Assembly: GCA_013397845.1 (NCBI GenBank)
Contig: VZTG01001872.1
Span: 747,670-811,669, forward strand
DNA length: 64,000 bases
Source of the DNA: Melanocharis versteri
Taxonomy: Eukaryota; Chordata; Aves; Passeriformes; Melanocharitidae
Direction of reading: 5' to 3'
Below the pieces are notes generated by a model, which was not told the origin of the DNA, did no database searches, and saw nothing but the letters and a program-made list of their open reading frames with translations. Within the stretch, counting starts at the first letter, position 1; the number at the start of each line of letters is the position of its first letter. Below, piece by piece: positions 24,474-35,520 of this stretch. The position numbers and the translations under genes were made by a program.

Positions 24474-27400
24474 TTACCGAGGGTGTTTTAACCCCTGGTA
24501 AATGCTGAAGAGAGTAATTCAAGTTATACAGGTTAGAGCAGTGTCTGTATATACTCTGCACAAAGGAGCTCAGGAAACACCATTGCTTTTCTGTGGCTGA
24601 GTCTGAAACTTTAGGGTGGGGAAGAGATAGTTTCAAGGGAAGAATAAATTCAAAAAGAATTTCAGTCTGGAATCTGACAATGAGTTTGTTTCAATAAAAT
24701 AAAGATGGGCATCTGGTATTTTAAAATAGTAAATAGCTAATATTGGTGTTGGTAGTTTACCATGCCATAAAATAAAAGCAAAGTCGGAAAATAAAAATAA
24801 GAATTAATGATCTTAACGTAATTAAACAATTTTTGCCTTTTGAAAGTGCAGCATTGCAGCTTTTATTGTGAAGCTGAATTTTTGGCAGAAAAAAAAGTCT
24901 GTTTATATTTCTTACTCCTCTTTGAGGCTGACTGATTGCTTTAATTTGTAGGGTGTATGTGCTTAAAGTACTCCGGTTGGTAGTATCCATCTGGTGTATA
25001 CAACTCTCAGTGGTCAGGGCATTATAATACTGTGCCTCACTGGAGATTTTCCTGGAAGGGGATGTAGGAGTTGCTCCAGCACAGCTCTGACACCGGTGAG
25101 ACTGTGGCAAAGGAACAGATGTTACCGTAGGTGAATAATAATCTGCTGTTATGGGGGCGGGGGGTGAGCATGCTACAAATGAACAACACTGAGCTCATTT
25201 AGGTGTGTGCTGGTTTGTACTGTGCCTTCATTCGTGCCATCTTTTTTAGGAGCCACCTTTGTTGTTTCTGTTCTGTTGGAGCCCAGAACCGAGATCAGGT
25301 CTCTCTGTGAGTCATTAAAACCTGCAAGAGACTTGGGAGGAAGGAGCCTGTCTAGTTATGGCTCTTTGCTTTGTGGAGGGGATCAGGTTTCCCAAAGAAG
25401 AGCTTTCTGTGGGATGGCAGTCAGTAGCTTGGTGAGCCCCTGGCCCATTTACTCCCCAGAAACTCTGGGAATGGGAAAAATTTAAACCATCATGACTCAG
25501 ACCACACTCACTTTTCCATATGCCTCCTCTTTTGCTCTGGGCCCTACATCTGGGTCCAGGAGTTGCTGGGCCATCCATTCCTGGGGGGCAGAGTTGTACA
25601 GCAAATATTTGTCATCCAGGATGGATTAATACAAGAATTCATGCTATTCCTCATGCAAGTGCCCTGGAACATCTAGAGGATAAAGTAATGCTTGTATTTG
25701 TTTTACAGTGGGCTAAGGATGGAAAGACTCCAAAAGGTTGCCTAGAATAATGTAGTGAAAATTTAGTGTAATGAACTAATTTTATGTCTTCTTTTCAATG
25801 TTACTGACTATTGTTTTTTTTTTTTCCTCCCATGAGCAGCAGGCTCATTACCTGCACAGCCTAACCCAGGAAAAGCAATGTCCTCAGCTGGGCCAAAACC
25901 AGCTTGCAGGAATAAAAACATTTCATTGGTTTTCTCATGTAATTTCTGCTACACCAATATCTCCGGTCACTGTGTTTGATGACTGTTGAAGATCTTTTGC
26001 TTTATTTGAATGATCTAGGTGCTCTGTATTGACAACTGCTCTCACTGCAGCATTACTGAGGAGCTACTGTGTGTTAGGACAGGCCTTAATCAATAGGTGT
26101 ATGTTTTTCAAGCAATGGGAGAATAGCTCAGAAGCGGAGTTGAATTTTAAAAAATGCAGCATGCTTTTATGAATCAGCTTAGTTCTAACTAGTTTAATTT
26201 AGAAAAGAGCCTCTTCAGCAAATGAAATTTTATGGCACCATTCCCAGTTGGTCTTACTTTCCATACAGATTCTGAATGGCAGTGCAGGTCAGAAGGAGAC
26301 TTGAACTCCTCCATGTGAGGGTGGCTGGTATTCAGCTGCTGCAGTGACAGACAGCTTAGGAGGAAATGGTAGAATAGATGAGAAATCCAGAGCTGGGTTT
26401 TGGTTTGAAACTGTATGTCAAGTTCCTTTCAAACTATATTTTAAAGTGAAGCAAAAGATGTGATAAAAAGGAACTTGTCAGCAATCATTAGACCTAAAAT
26501 TAAACCTGCTCTTCTACTCAGTTCACAGGCATGTAGTAGCGTGTTAGACTGCTGCTCTGCTCTGTACCAACAAGCAGGCTGAATACCAAAATGCTTTAAT
26601 ACTGATTCTAATTCTTTGGCCATTTTGCCACTGAAGTTCTTAAGACCTTTACGTGCCTAGTCCTGTCAGCCATGTCATCATTCCTGCAGCACAAAGTCCA
26701 GGTACTGAGCACTGCAAAACTTACCATATGGTTACAGCTTCCTCTTCTCAATAAACAGGGGCTGTTTAAAGACTGTTCAGAGCATGACCAAAAATAGAGG
26801 ACAAACTTTGAAAAGTCCAGTTTATTGCCAGACTCTTTTCCTTTTGAGCTGACAGCTCTGAAGGGAAGAAAAAACTGGTGTAGACAGTGAAAGCCTAAAG
26901 CAGCAGCTCTGTTCAAAGTGTGTGACAGATTGAAGAAGTCAGGAGCTGAGTGACATCAGAGCTCTCCAGGAAAAAGGAGATCTTTCCCAGGCTGAAGAAA
27001 CTGGTTCCGTCTCTCCTGTGCTTGCCTGGAGACATGAGGCTTGTCAGTCCAGATAGCTCCGATTTAGGTAAACACTTTTGTTCCCTTGCTTTGGAGGGGG
27101 CATTGCCTTTCCTGGATGACAATCCACCCATGAAATGCTTTCAAACCTGTAGATCTCCCCCAGAGGATCCTGCGAGCAGTCCTAATCTATCTGCTCCGGT
27201 TTCTCTTCTCGCAATAACCTATTCAGATCTCCAGAATTAATCTCATAAATACCGAGCTGGGTTAAGGCACAAATACTCTCTGTTGATTTCACAAGTCTCC
27301 TGTTGTTGTTTGAGCCTAATCATGCTGTTTTGATGGGTTTACCTTGGCCTCTGTTGTGTTTCCATTGTGGCCAGCTAAGCTTGCTTTGCTTTCCACTGAT

Positions 27401-27770
27401 GTTGTCCTATATTTAGTGTTTTGACTTTACGTGACCCTGACACTGTGTAGGGGGAGGAGGAGGAAAAATTGTATTGCTGATGGCTAATCCTATGCATTGC
27501 TCAGAGACTTCTTCCACTCTAGCAACCTTTTTTCATGGTAATATTTTTTGTTAGCAATAAAAGGATTAATTCTAGAAATCAAGCTCTTTGATTATGATAA
27601 GCATAATAAATATCTTAGACAAATTGCTATCCTTTTAAGAATATTAGTAAATGAAGACCTTTGCTCTTTTTGGCTGGGTTTGAGGCTGCTGGTACATGTA
27701 TTCATACCATCTGCACTGTGTGCTAATACAACTCCTTGTTGTCTGGTCTTCCTGGGAATGCATTATATAG
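24474..27770. other. non-coding stretch, no gene seen
   Basis: Contains small G-runs at 25153-25164 and a T-run at about 25813-25825. No exon, RNA gene or mobile element can be supported. Confidence 0.5.
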
Positions 27771-28110
27771 ATTGCAGCTGGTTCAGGATGCAGCTGCCAG
27801 GGTCATGACTCACACTAAGATTAATCATTACGCCTGGGTTAGCTTCATTTCTCCCACTACCCATTACATTTAGCAGAGATTATGAGATGTTACTTTTAAC
27901 TTACAAGGCTTGGACTAGCACCTACTCACCTCAGCAACATGATTTTATAGTATGTTTCTCTTGGTAAATCTCCTAGAGAAGCAGAGTCTCTTGAGATGCT
28001 GTACTTTTAGCTTGAGGAGCAAACCCTTCAGCGTTCTGTGCATGAAGTGGCACAGGGTGAGATTCTCACATCTTTGGGGTCACTCCTCTGGTGGGGACTT
28101 ATTTCTGCCC
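27771..28110 (+). mobile_element. decayed LINE relic (reverse-transcriptase C-terminal region)
   Basis: Translation from 27772 gives Leu-Gln-Leu-Val-Gln-Asp-Ala-Ala-Ala-Arg-Val-Met-Thr, the LQLVQNAAARV signature that lies near the end of the reverse-transcriptase ORF in vertebrate L2/CR1-type LINEs. About 100 bases on, in a shifted frame (27875), Glu-Met-Leu-Leu-Leu-Thr-Tyr-Lys-Ala matches the downstream KILLLTYKAL motif. The piece carries a stop and a frameshift and is a dead fragment. The exact family (L2, CR1/L3 or a relative) cannot be settled without alignment. The 3' limit is approximate. Confidence 0.72.
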
Positions 28111-31100
28111 AGTGTATACTGTCAATGCAGAACTTCTTGCTGAGGGAAACAGTGTGACAAAGAGGAGGATGAAAACATCGCCACCACTCCTTTCATAATT
28201 AACATTACGATTTACCTAGCTCTCTGGATTTAGTATTTTGGGTGATAGCCAAAGAAATGCAGTTTCCTAGGAAGGGAAAAGCCAGTGCGAGTACTACCAG
28301 TTTACATGCAGCTCAGATCATGCAACAATATGACACTTCCCAACAGAAGCCTACAATGTAAATTCAGCTAACAGAAATGAACAGGAGTCTAACTCAACTA
28401 CATTCCCCGAAGCTGAGTCTCTGAGATCTTCTCAAGCATAAAGGGGAAAAAAGCCACATGTACAGAAGACATTTGAAGGACAATTGACTAAATGTGCCTG
28501 TGGTATTCCACATCAGAGCTATGAAGAGGAAACTTGAGGTTACCTTTTTTATGTACATATGGTTTATGTTCCTGCTCCTAGGGTTGTGGCAAAAGCTATT
28601 GTTGCTAAAGAAAACCTGATTGTTCATGTATGGTGTAGAAAATAAGAAAGAAATTATTTGAATTATTTTATGTGCTGCAGTTCCTTTATAATGCTGTTCA
28701 GGCTTTTACCCCACCAAGCTGCTCAGCCCTGAGTACAGTGAAAAAAAATATCTGTATTAGAGAGCCAGAGGGTCTGATGGCTACTGAGTGAGAAAACACC
28801 CTTGTTTAGGGGGAGAAACAAAGTCTTCAGAAGTTTCATTTGGCAGAGTATGAAGGAATAGGGCTTGTTTATTTGGTGAAAATTCTTTGTGATGGGCATC
28901 ACAGCCAGAAGTTAGTTGCTTGTCATTTTTTGGGAGAAGGTCAAACCTCCTAAAAAGTGTCTTGTAGAAGCAGGCTGGCTTTATCTCGCACTGAAATTAA
29001 GCACTTAGCTGAGGGGCTTAAGCTGGGAATCTGTTTGCTCTTGGCAACTTCTTCTGTCAGTAAGAGAGACCCTCCCTCCCGAGGGCAGCTGTGCCAGCAG
29101 GTGTGTTCAGCCATGCTCTGCAGGTATCTGTTCCTCACCACCAACTTTGAGATTTAGGAAAGAAGCACCTAAGGCTGCTGGCTAAGGCTGAGCCAGAGGA
29201 ATCCATCTTGCGATATAAATATAGTTTAGACCTAGGAAATTGGTGCAGAGCAAAACCAAACCTGGTTTGCGTTCTCCTAACTAAGCACTTGAAAACTTCC
29301 AGGCTTAATCTGGCAAACTGAAGGCAGCTGGTGCAGAAAGCATGTAAGAGGGAGAACTTTTCCCCTCTGAGTGGACACATCGTGTGCTTTGTACCACAAG
29401 AGGAAACTTCTAGGGAGCCATGTTTGAGGGATCCTCACGCTAAATCCAAGAAGATCCCTTTCAGCTGGCCAGGAGAGCTCTCAGGGCTCACCTGTGGGGC
29501 TGCTTCCTCTGGAGGCTGGGGCTGCAGGAGACTTTCGGGCTTCAGGTTAAGCTACAAGACCTGAGAAAGGAATATTGTTCCTGAGATCTTGTCTGGTCAG
29601 GGGCTGGTGTTCACACCCTGCCTTGAGGTCAACTAAAATCCTCGGTGGAGCGGAGGAAAGAGCATCTCCAGGAGATGAGTGTGTGATGGAGCTCTGCTCC
29701 CTCATGGTTTCCCAAGTATTTGTTGGCAGCTGAGGGATAGCCCTTGAGAGAAAAGGTTCAGAAGAGTGCCACCAGCCTGTTTGTTGGAGTTGGGTGCTGT
29801 CTTCCATGAGTTCTGCAATTCAAGGTGTGGTAATTGCGGGGTAGACTCAGTGACTCAGGGGTCCTTTCTACATCCTATATCCTATTATCTTACATTAAAT
29901 TTTTGTGGGCTTTTTTTTTTTTTTTAACGTCTCGAAATGATTTTGTTGTGTATGCCTAACACTTAGTCATACATTTTTTGATCAGAATTTTGTAGTAAGT
30001 AGATCCAGTAAGAACTACAGAGCTCTTTGAAGTGACTGCTTCAGAAATGGACTCCTTCATGGAATGCATATGATTTTTTAAAATTTTTTTTTTCAAATTC
30101 AGTTTTCCCTTTGATTTCAGTCCTTCTCGTGCCTAGTAATTCCCAAGTCTCCCGCTGCTCTGACCCCTGTGTTTTATGCAGTGATGTAAAAGAATCTTTT
30201 TGCTTTCAAAACAAAGCTGTCCACATAGGGGTACTAAACATATGTGTACAGAATCATTTCCCAGTGTTTACCTTCAGCTCAAACCTTCATTTAGTGGGAG
30301 ATACTTTAGCTGAACCTCTCTTTCCTGAAGAAATGGTAGTGTAGGGTTCATACCAATTGTTTTAGAAGCATATATATACCTATGTGTGTATAGGAGGCTT
30401 AAAGGGGGGATTGTGTGCAGTTGTTAATCTCCGCAAAAATACAAATTAATTGTGAAATCTAAGCAGAGAGGTGAGGAGCAATGCTCAGTAGCTTACCCTG
30501 GTGCCTAAGGAATGTGCCCAGGAGGCTGGGCTACAACTCCATTATCTGTCAGCAGATTTCCATGAAATGAATCTTATTTTACTCCAAGTTCCTCTGGGCT
30601 CTATCAGTAAACCTGAAATTTATGGGAGGTGAATTTTTCTGGGGTGAATTACAAACCTCTGGACCTGAAAAATGTGTTGGTTATAACTCTGGCTTCTTCA
30701 ATAAATTTGAAGCTCCTTGTTGCCTTTCTATAGCAGAGGGAGATCCTTTACTCTTTGACTGCATGTTACTTTTAGATGTTATTTACCATCTTGCTGTTGT
30801 TTTGTCATAAATTAATAAAACAACGACTTTGCATGCAGCCAAGAAGATGTGCACTTTGGATTCTTTTATGTGATCACTTTGGAGTGGGAAGAAAGGATGA
30901 TGTTTATTACATGATGTTTCTTTAAATCCCTCAGGATTAACATTTTCAGCTCAGTCCCCACCAGACCCCTTTGTAGGTCACTTATGTATGATACCCTGGT
31001 TGCACCCATGACTTGGAGATGCCTGTATTCAAGTGACCTAGATTTCATTGGGGGAGGGATGAATTGGGGGATTGTGGGAACAAAGTCTGTCTGAAAATTT

Positions 31101-34100
31101 GACAAGGTGCACTTCTCCTTCCTGGAGACATTAATTCAGAAAAAGACTGGTTTAAGAAATTTCAAAATATAAAGGGATAGATTAATTTAGGAAGGAAATG
31201 CTGTTATATAGTGGCTCAGAATGTGGACAGAAATGGAAATGCAATTAGGGGTATGGTTACAAAATATGGAAGTGAAAGAGGCTTTGCAGTTAGATGTCTG
31301 GCACTGTGTGATCCAGTAAATGAACTCAAATTAGCTGCATTCATATAAAGTTTATATGAGAGTGAAGGAATCTTCTGGAAGTGATGGTCCCATTAGCAAA
31401 GTGATATGCCTTTATTAACGTTATACAGCTGCAATAATCTTAATGGAGCAATCTAGTGTTCTTCCCAAAGGAAAATCTTATCTCATTTATTAATTGTCTT
31501 TCTGGTAGTTATTAGTTCATCTGATCTTGGATAAGTGTGGGGGCTGAAAATTTTGATGCTGCAGATAGGGAGTGGGTTTAATGCAGGATGTTAGTAACTG
31601 TTCTAAGCGGGATTGACTTGTGCCTTGCTACATATTTCCATTTGGCTTAACTACTGGCTGTGCAAATACTTCATTTGCATTGTAGCCTGAATTAGTCACC
31701 TGTTACTAGTGTGCAAAGCAAGTGTTGTCTTCTTTCAGATGCTGACAAGTGGCATTTAGATGTGCCACTGTCAGATACATGAGGAATTAGGCTGCTGAGC
31801 ACATCTCTGATGCTTCCTCTGGCAGGAAAGTGAGGTAATAATTAACAGAGAGAGTGAAGTTGGAACAGTTGTGTAAAGCTCCCTCTTTGAACCTTGAGGA
31901 GGTGCTAATACTGACTGCGGTAATTGGATGTTTTATCTGACCTGTAAAGTCTTGCTATGATTTTTTGTTGGTTTTGTTTTTGTTTATTTTTGAACAGAAA
32001 TGAGTGTAGAGGGAATAGGGATTCTTATTTCCCTCATGACACCTGGTTAGAAAACAAAGCAGCGCCTGCCACCCCTGATTATGTGGAAAACACAGGTGGT
32101 TCTCTATGTTATGTAATGATTTGAAATGAAGCTTGTGGGGAGAAAAAAAATCTGAGATGCTCTGTTGATGCAAGGTGGCTCCTGGTAATACTGCAGTGGT
32201 TTCTTTCCAGTGAGGAGATACTGCCCAGGAATGCAGCCTGTCCCCACTGGGGTGGTTTTGAGGAGGAGTCCTCCTGTACCTGTGCATAATGTGTGGTCAA
32301 GACATGCTGGAGGAGTGAGTGGAGGACGTTCACATATTGTGTGTTGATAGATGAGCAGTCTCGGTGTGATTTCTCCTGTCACCAGGGTAAAGGGAGGCAC
32401 CTTAGGGATGAGAGGTGTAGGCTTGCAGGCTCTGAATCCCTCCCTTCTCAGTGAGGTGTGTATTTGGGTTTCGAATTTTGATTTCTTGCCCCTAGCCTCA
32501 CCCTCCTCCAGCAGGGTATTTGGATACCCATACCAGAGGGCAGAATACCACCCAGTTAATTCCCTGGAGTATAGCTGCTCCACAGCTCCTGGTGGGGAAG
32601 TGAATATATGGCTTATGCCCTAAAGCAAGGTGTATAATGCTTAGAGAACAGAGTGAGAGTTCTTTTTTTCTTTGCTGCTGGAATAAATTATCATGTTGGA
32701 GGGTTGTGGTTTGGACTTATCCCTAGATGGGTAATGTGCATTTAGCAAATAACATTATTAAGTTGAAAAGATGTCTCTTGCAAATTTTATGGGTTTGGAA
32801 CAGAAGGAAAATAACAGCATTCAAAGGCTTCTAATACATTGTTTTCTCAAGATTAACCCCAATGACGCTTTCCTCTCTGCATCCTACAGCATCATTTTTG
32901 TAGGTCACATAATGCTGCTGTTTAGCCATATGGGCCTGCCTGTTAATTTTTCTAACCAAGCCTATAATATGCAGCACATGTGAGGAGAAAAAAATGCAAG
33001 AGAGAGAAAAAAATTTCCATCCCTAATATTCATCTATGTGTTTGTCAGCAAAGAATGCTAGTCTTGGCATTTATTTACGTGCCTGACACTATACTGTAGA
33101 TCCATGTACAATATTCAGTGTAAACATAAGGTGCTCTCAAGCTTTATTTGTGACCTCCTGCATCCAGTTGTTAACTACCTCAAGAAATTTCTTTTGGGCC
33201 AAAATGAGAGGTGAGATCCAAGGGGGTAGATCCAAACCTAAAGGGCCTGCAGGACACAGGTGAAAGTATCTTCTTTTCTCCATAGGCTTAGACTGCAGTA
33301 CTTGTGCTCCATAGCTGAGGAACTAGTGAAGCTAGGAAGTTAAATTTGAGGGGACTGTCCCAGAGTGAAGGCTGTCTAGGGCTTACAGCTCTGTAATGCT
33401 GCTTGTACTGTAGGAATTGTGGAGGAAACAATTTTTGGGTTCAGGACTTTATTCTTTTGCCCACATGAAGAAAGAAGAAATCTGTAGTCTGCGTAATAAT
33501 AGTATATTTCTTTAGATGCACACAGAATGTTAAAGTTTATGCAAAATGTATTTATAGTCTTCCTCAGCGCTGTGAGGGCAGAGGATATAATCATCAGTGT
33601 ATAAAGTAAAAAACCTGAAATGTCTTGAAGTGTTAGAAGAAATGACAAGAAGGAAGTTGTGCTGTTGGTGCCCGTCCAATAGGTTGCCATGAGTAAGATT
33701 TGTACAGAAGCTGGCTTAGGTCCAGGTTGCAGCAGAATTAAGCACCTATCCCTGCACACACAAACCCTTGTTAAAGAAGCATTGTTGTTGGCACGAGTAG
33801 TTGAGAAGTTCTATTACTTTTGCTTACACTGCATGCAAACATTTTTTTCCTTTTCACTCTCGTAACTGGGTATCCTGTGAAAAAAGGGGTGATGTAACTT
33901 ACTTCACTTGGCAGCAAAATTGCATTAATCTTTTGAGCTTCCAAACAATGTTTAATTTTTGTTCTGGAAGTGTGTATTGGTTATTTTCTCCTGGTTTTCT
34001 TTGCTTTAATAAACTTGACTTTATTCAGTTTTTAAGGTCTTTACAATGATGAACAGGAGCAGCTCATGCAAAAGAGTTAAAGGGAAGAAGTGGTAGAAAA

Positions 34101-34429
34101 TTTTAAACTATCACATTCCTGCAAAGTAGCCTTTTGTGAAACTTATACTACCATTCTCTAAAGAAAAAGCAGTTAAGTTGTTTAAGAGGTTTCAGATTGG
34201 CTGGCTGATCAATACCAAGTACTAATAATGCTGTATTAGCAAAGACCTATACACTCAGGCCTTGTTACCATGATGTCCATTTATTGATACTAACATTTGA
34301 TCATATACAATAAATTATTTTGAAGTTATTTTTGATGAATGTTGTTCATACGTGCTGTATGGCTTGATCTTGCAAACCTTTATTCATGAGGGTAGTCAGT
34401 TGTCTTCAAAGATTTTCAAGAATGGCCCA
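28111..34429. other. non-coding stretch, no gene seen
   Basis: Includes poly(T) at 29911-29925 and T-rich sequence near 31961-31992. The longest frame (32104-32583, minus strand) has no domain, overlaps other frames and lacks splice context. No transposon is recognisable. Confidence 0.5.
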
Positions 34430-34830
34430 TATGCAATACAACCTTGATTATCCAAATGTCAGGGGAGACATTGAATAAGTTCATATAATCGACATTTTGA
34501 ATAATGAGGAAATTTTCAGTGCAATTAATAGATGTCAGGGGACATGACCATCTTTCAGGCGACAGGGAGTTTTCAGAAAATTTAGATTTTGATAGCTGAG
34601 TTCCTAATATATATGCTATTGAGAGACTGAAATGGCAGAACACTTGAAATGTGCCCATATATTCCTTAATAGTCCTTTCTGTGGAATCAGCCAGAGTTCT
34701 ATTTACTGTGGTATTGGCGTTGAGGGTCGAATTGTCACAAGCATTTAGCTTAATATTGCAGTAACTCTGCTATTAAGAGTCAGGTTCCAGGAACACAGTG
34801 TTAAATCAATATTGGAATTGTCAGAAGTAA
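34430..34830. mobile_element. possible decayed DNA transposon (Tigger/pogo-like words)
   Basis: CCTTGATTATCCAAATGTC (34442-34460) and GACATTTTGAATAATGAGG (34491-34509) are imperfect inverted copies, about 85% paired with one indel. The TTGATTATCC word recalls ends of Tigger/pogo-type elements. Further on, two related words, GAATTGTCACAAGC (about 34729) and GAATTGTCAGAAGT (about 34815), occur as a direct repeat. No transposase reading frame or clear end remains. This assignment is an inference from word resemblance. Confidence 0.28.
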
Positions 34831-35150
34831 AATGTTATTTAGAAATACATCAGTGTCAATTTGGGAATAAGGTTTTAAGAAAAAAATAATCCCATAAAAT
34901 CATGAAAGTAGATAAAGTTAGAGGGACGAACCTCCTGGAGGTAATGAGAGAAGAGAAATCCAGTCTCTTCTGTGCGAATGTGGAAATACCCAAGGGAGAT
35001 TCAGTTTATGTCAGAATGGCTGTCTTAAAGCTTGGAGCTGGTCAGTTGAAGATGATCCAAAGCCAAAACTCCTGTTTTGTGACTCCTGTCCATCTCTGCA
35101 CCGACCAACAGAAGGTGCTGCAGCGGGAGGTACCGATTTCCTTCCTCCCC

Positions 35151-35160
35151 AGATGGCGGC
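35151..35160 (+). promoter_or_regulatory. YY1-like motif overlapping an ATG
   Basis: AGATGGCGGC matches the YY1 core (ATGGCGGC). It follows a pyrimidine tract ending in CCCCAG, so it could also be read as an acceptor followed by a start codon. Confidence 0.4.
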
Positions 35161-35466
35161 ATGGGAGCACCCAGGGATGCGTGCGGCTCTGCCGGCCCCT
35201 GAGCGGGGAGCACCGGTGGTGGCTCTGATTGATTGCCTGTCCTCAGGTCTGCACCACCGCTGCCTTAGCCGTGTATCTGTGACAGCTCTAGCGTGGGCGT
35301 GCTGGCTTCTCCGCTGCCGACAAGCAGCAGAGGCAGAATGATGGCAATCGCAACTGATAGTGTGCTGGGGGTGTTTGGGATTCCGTCCTGAATCAAAATA
35401 CTAATGTTTGTAGGAAGCCCGAACCGATGAATCAATTTATTTTGGCGCGGAGATGAGCAATTGCTT

Positions 35467-35480
35467 GTTTCCTAGGAAAC
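35467..35480. promoter_or_regulatory. RFX X-box-like perfect palindrome
   Basis: GTTTCCTAGGAAAC is a perfect 14-bp palindrome made of two RFX-type half-sites. A second palindrome, TGCATATGCA, lies 9 bp downstream (35490-35499). RFX X-boxes are typical of ciliary and some neuronal promoters and enhancers. Binding is not shown. Confidence 0.4.
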
Positions 35481-35520
35481 GTGGGGCTGTGCATATGCAG
35501 CTCTGAATGTGCGCCCTAAT

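Larger units (their letters stand above)
35100..35520. promoter_or_regulatory. CpG-rich islet, possible cryptic promoter or enhancer
   Basis: CpG dinucleotides are frequent here (about 20 in 420 bases by eye), while the flanking kilobases have very few. The islet contains a YY1-type word (35151-35160) and an RFX-type palindrome (35467-35480). A frame starting with ATG at 35153 runs to a stop at 35341 but encodes no domain I recognise. An ATG overlapping a YY1 word is seen at some promoters and first exons. It is too small for a classical CpG island. Confidence 0.35.

Noticed and set aside
32104..32583. 159-codon minus-strand open frame
   Set aside because: Overlapping alternative frames and no recognisable motif.
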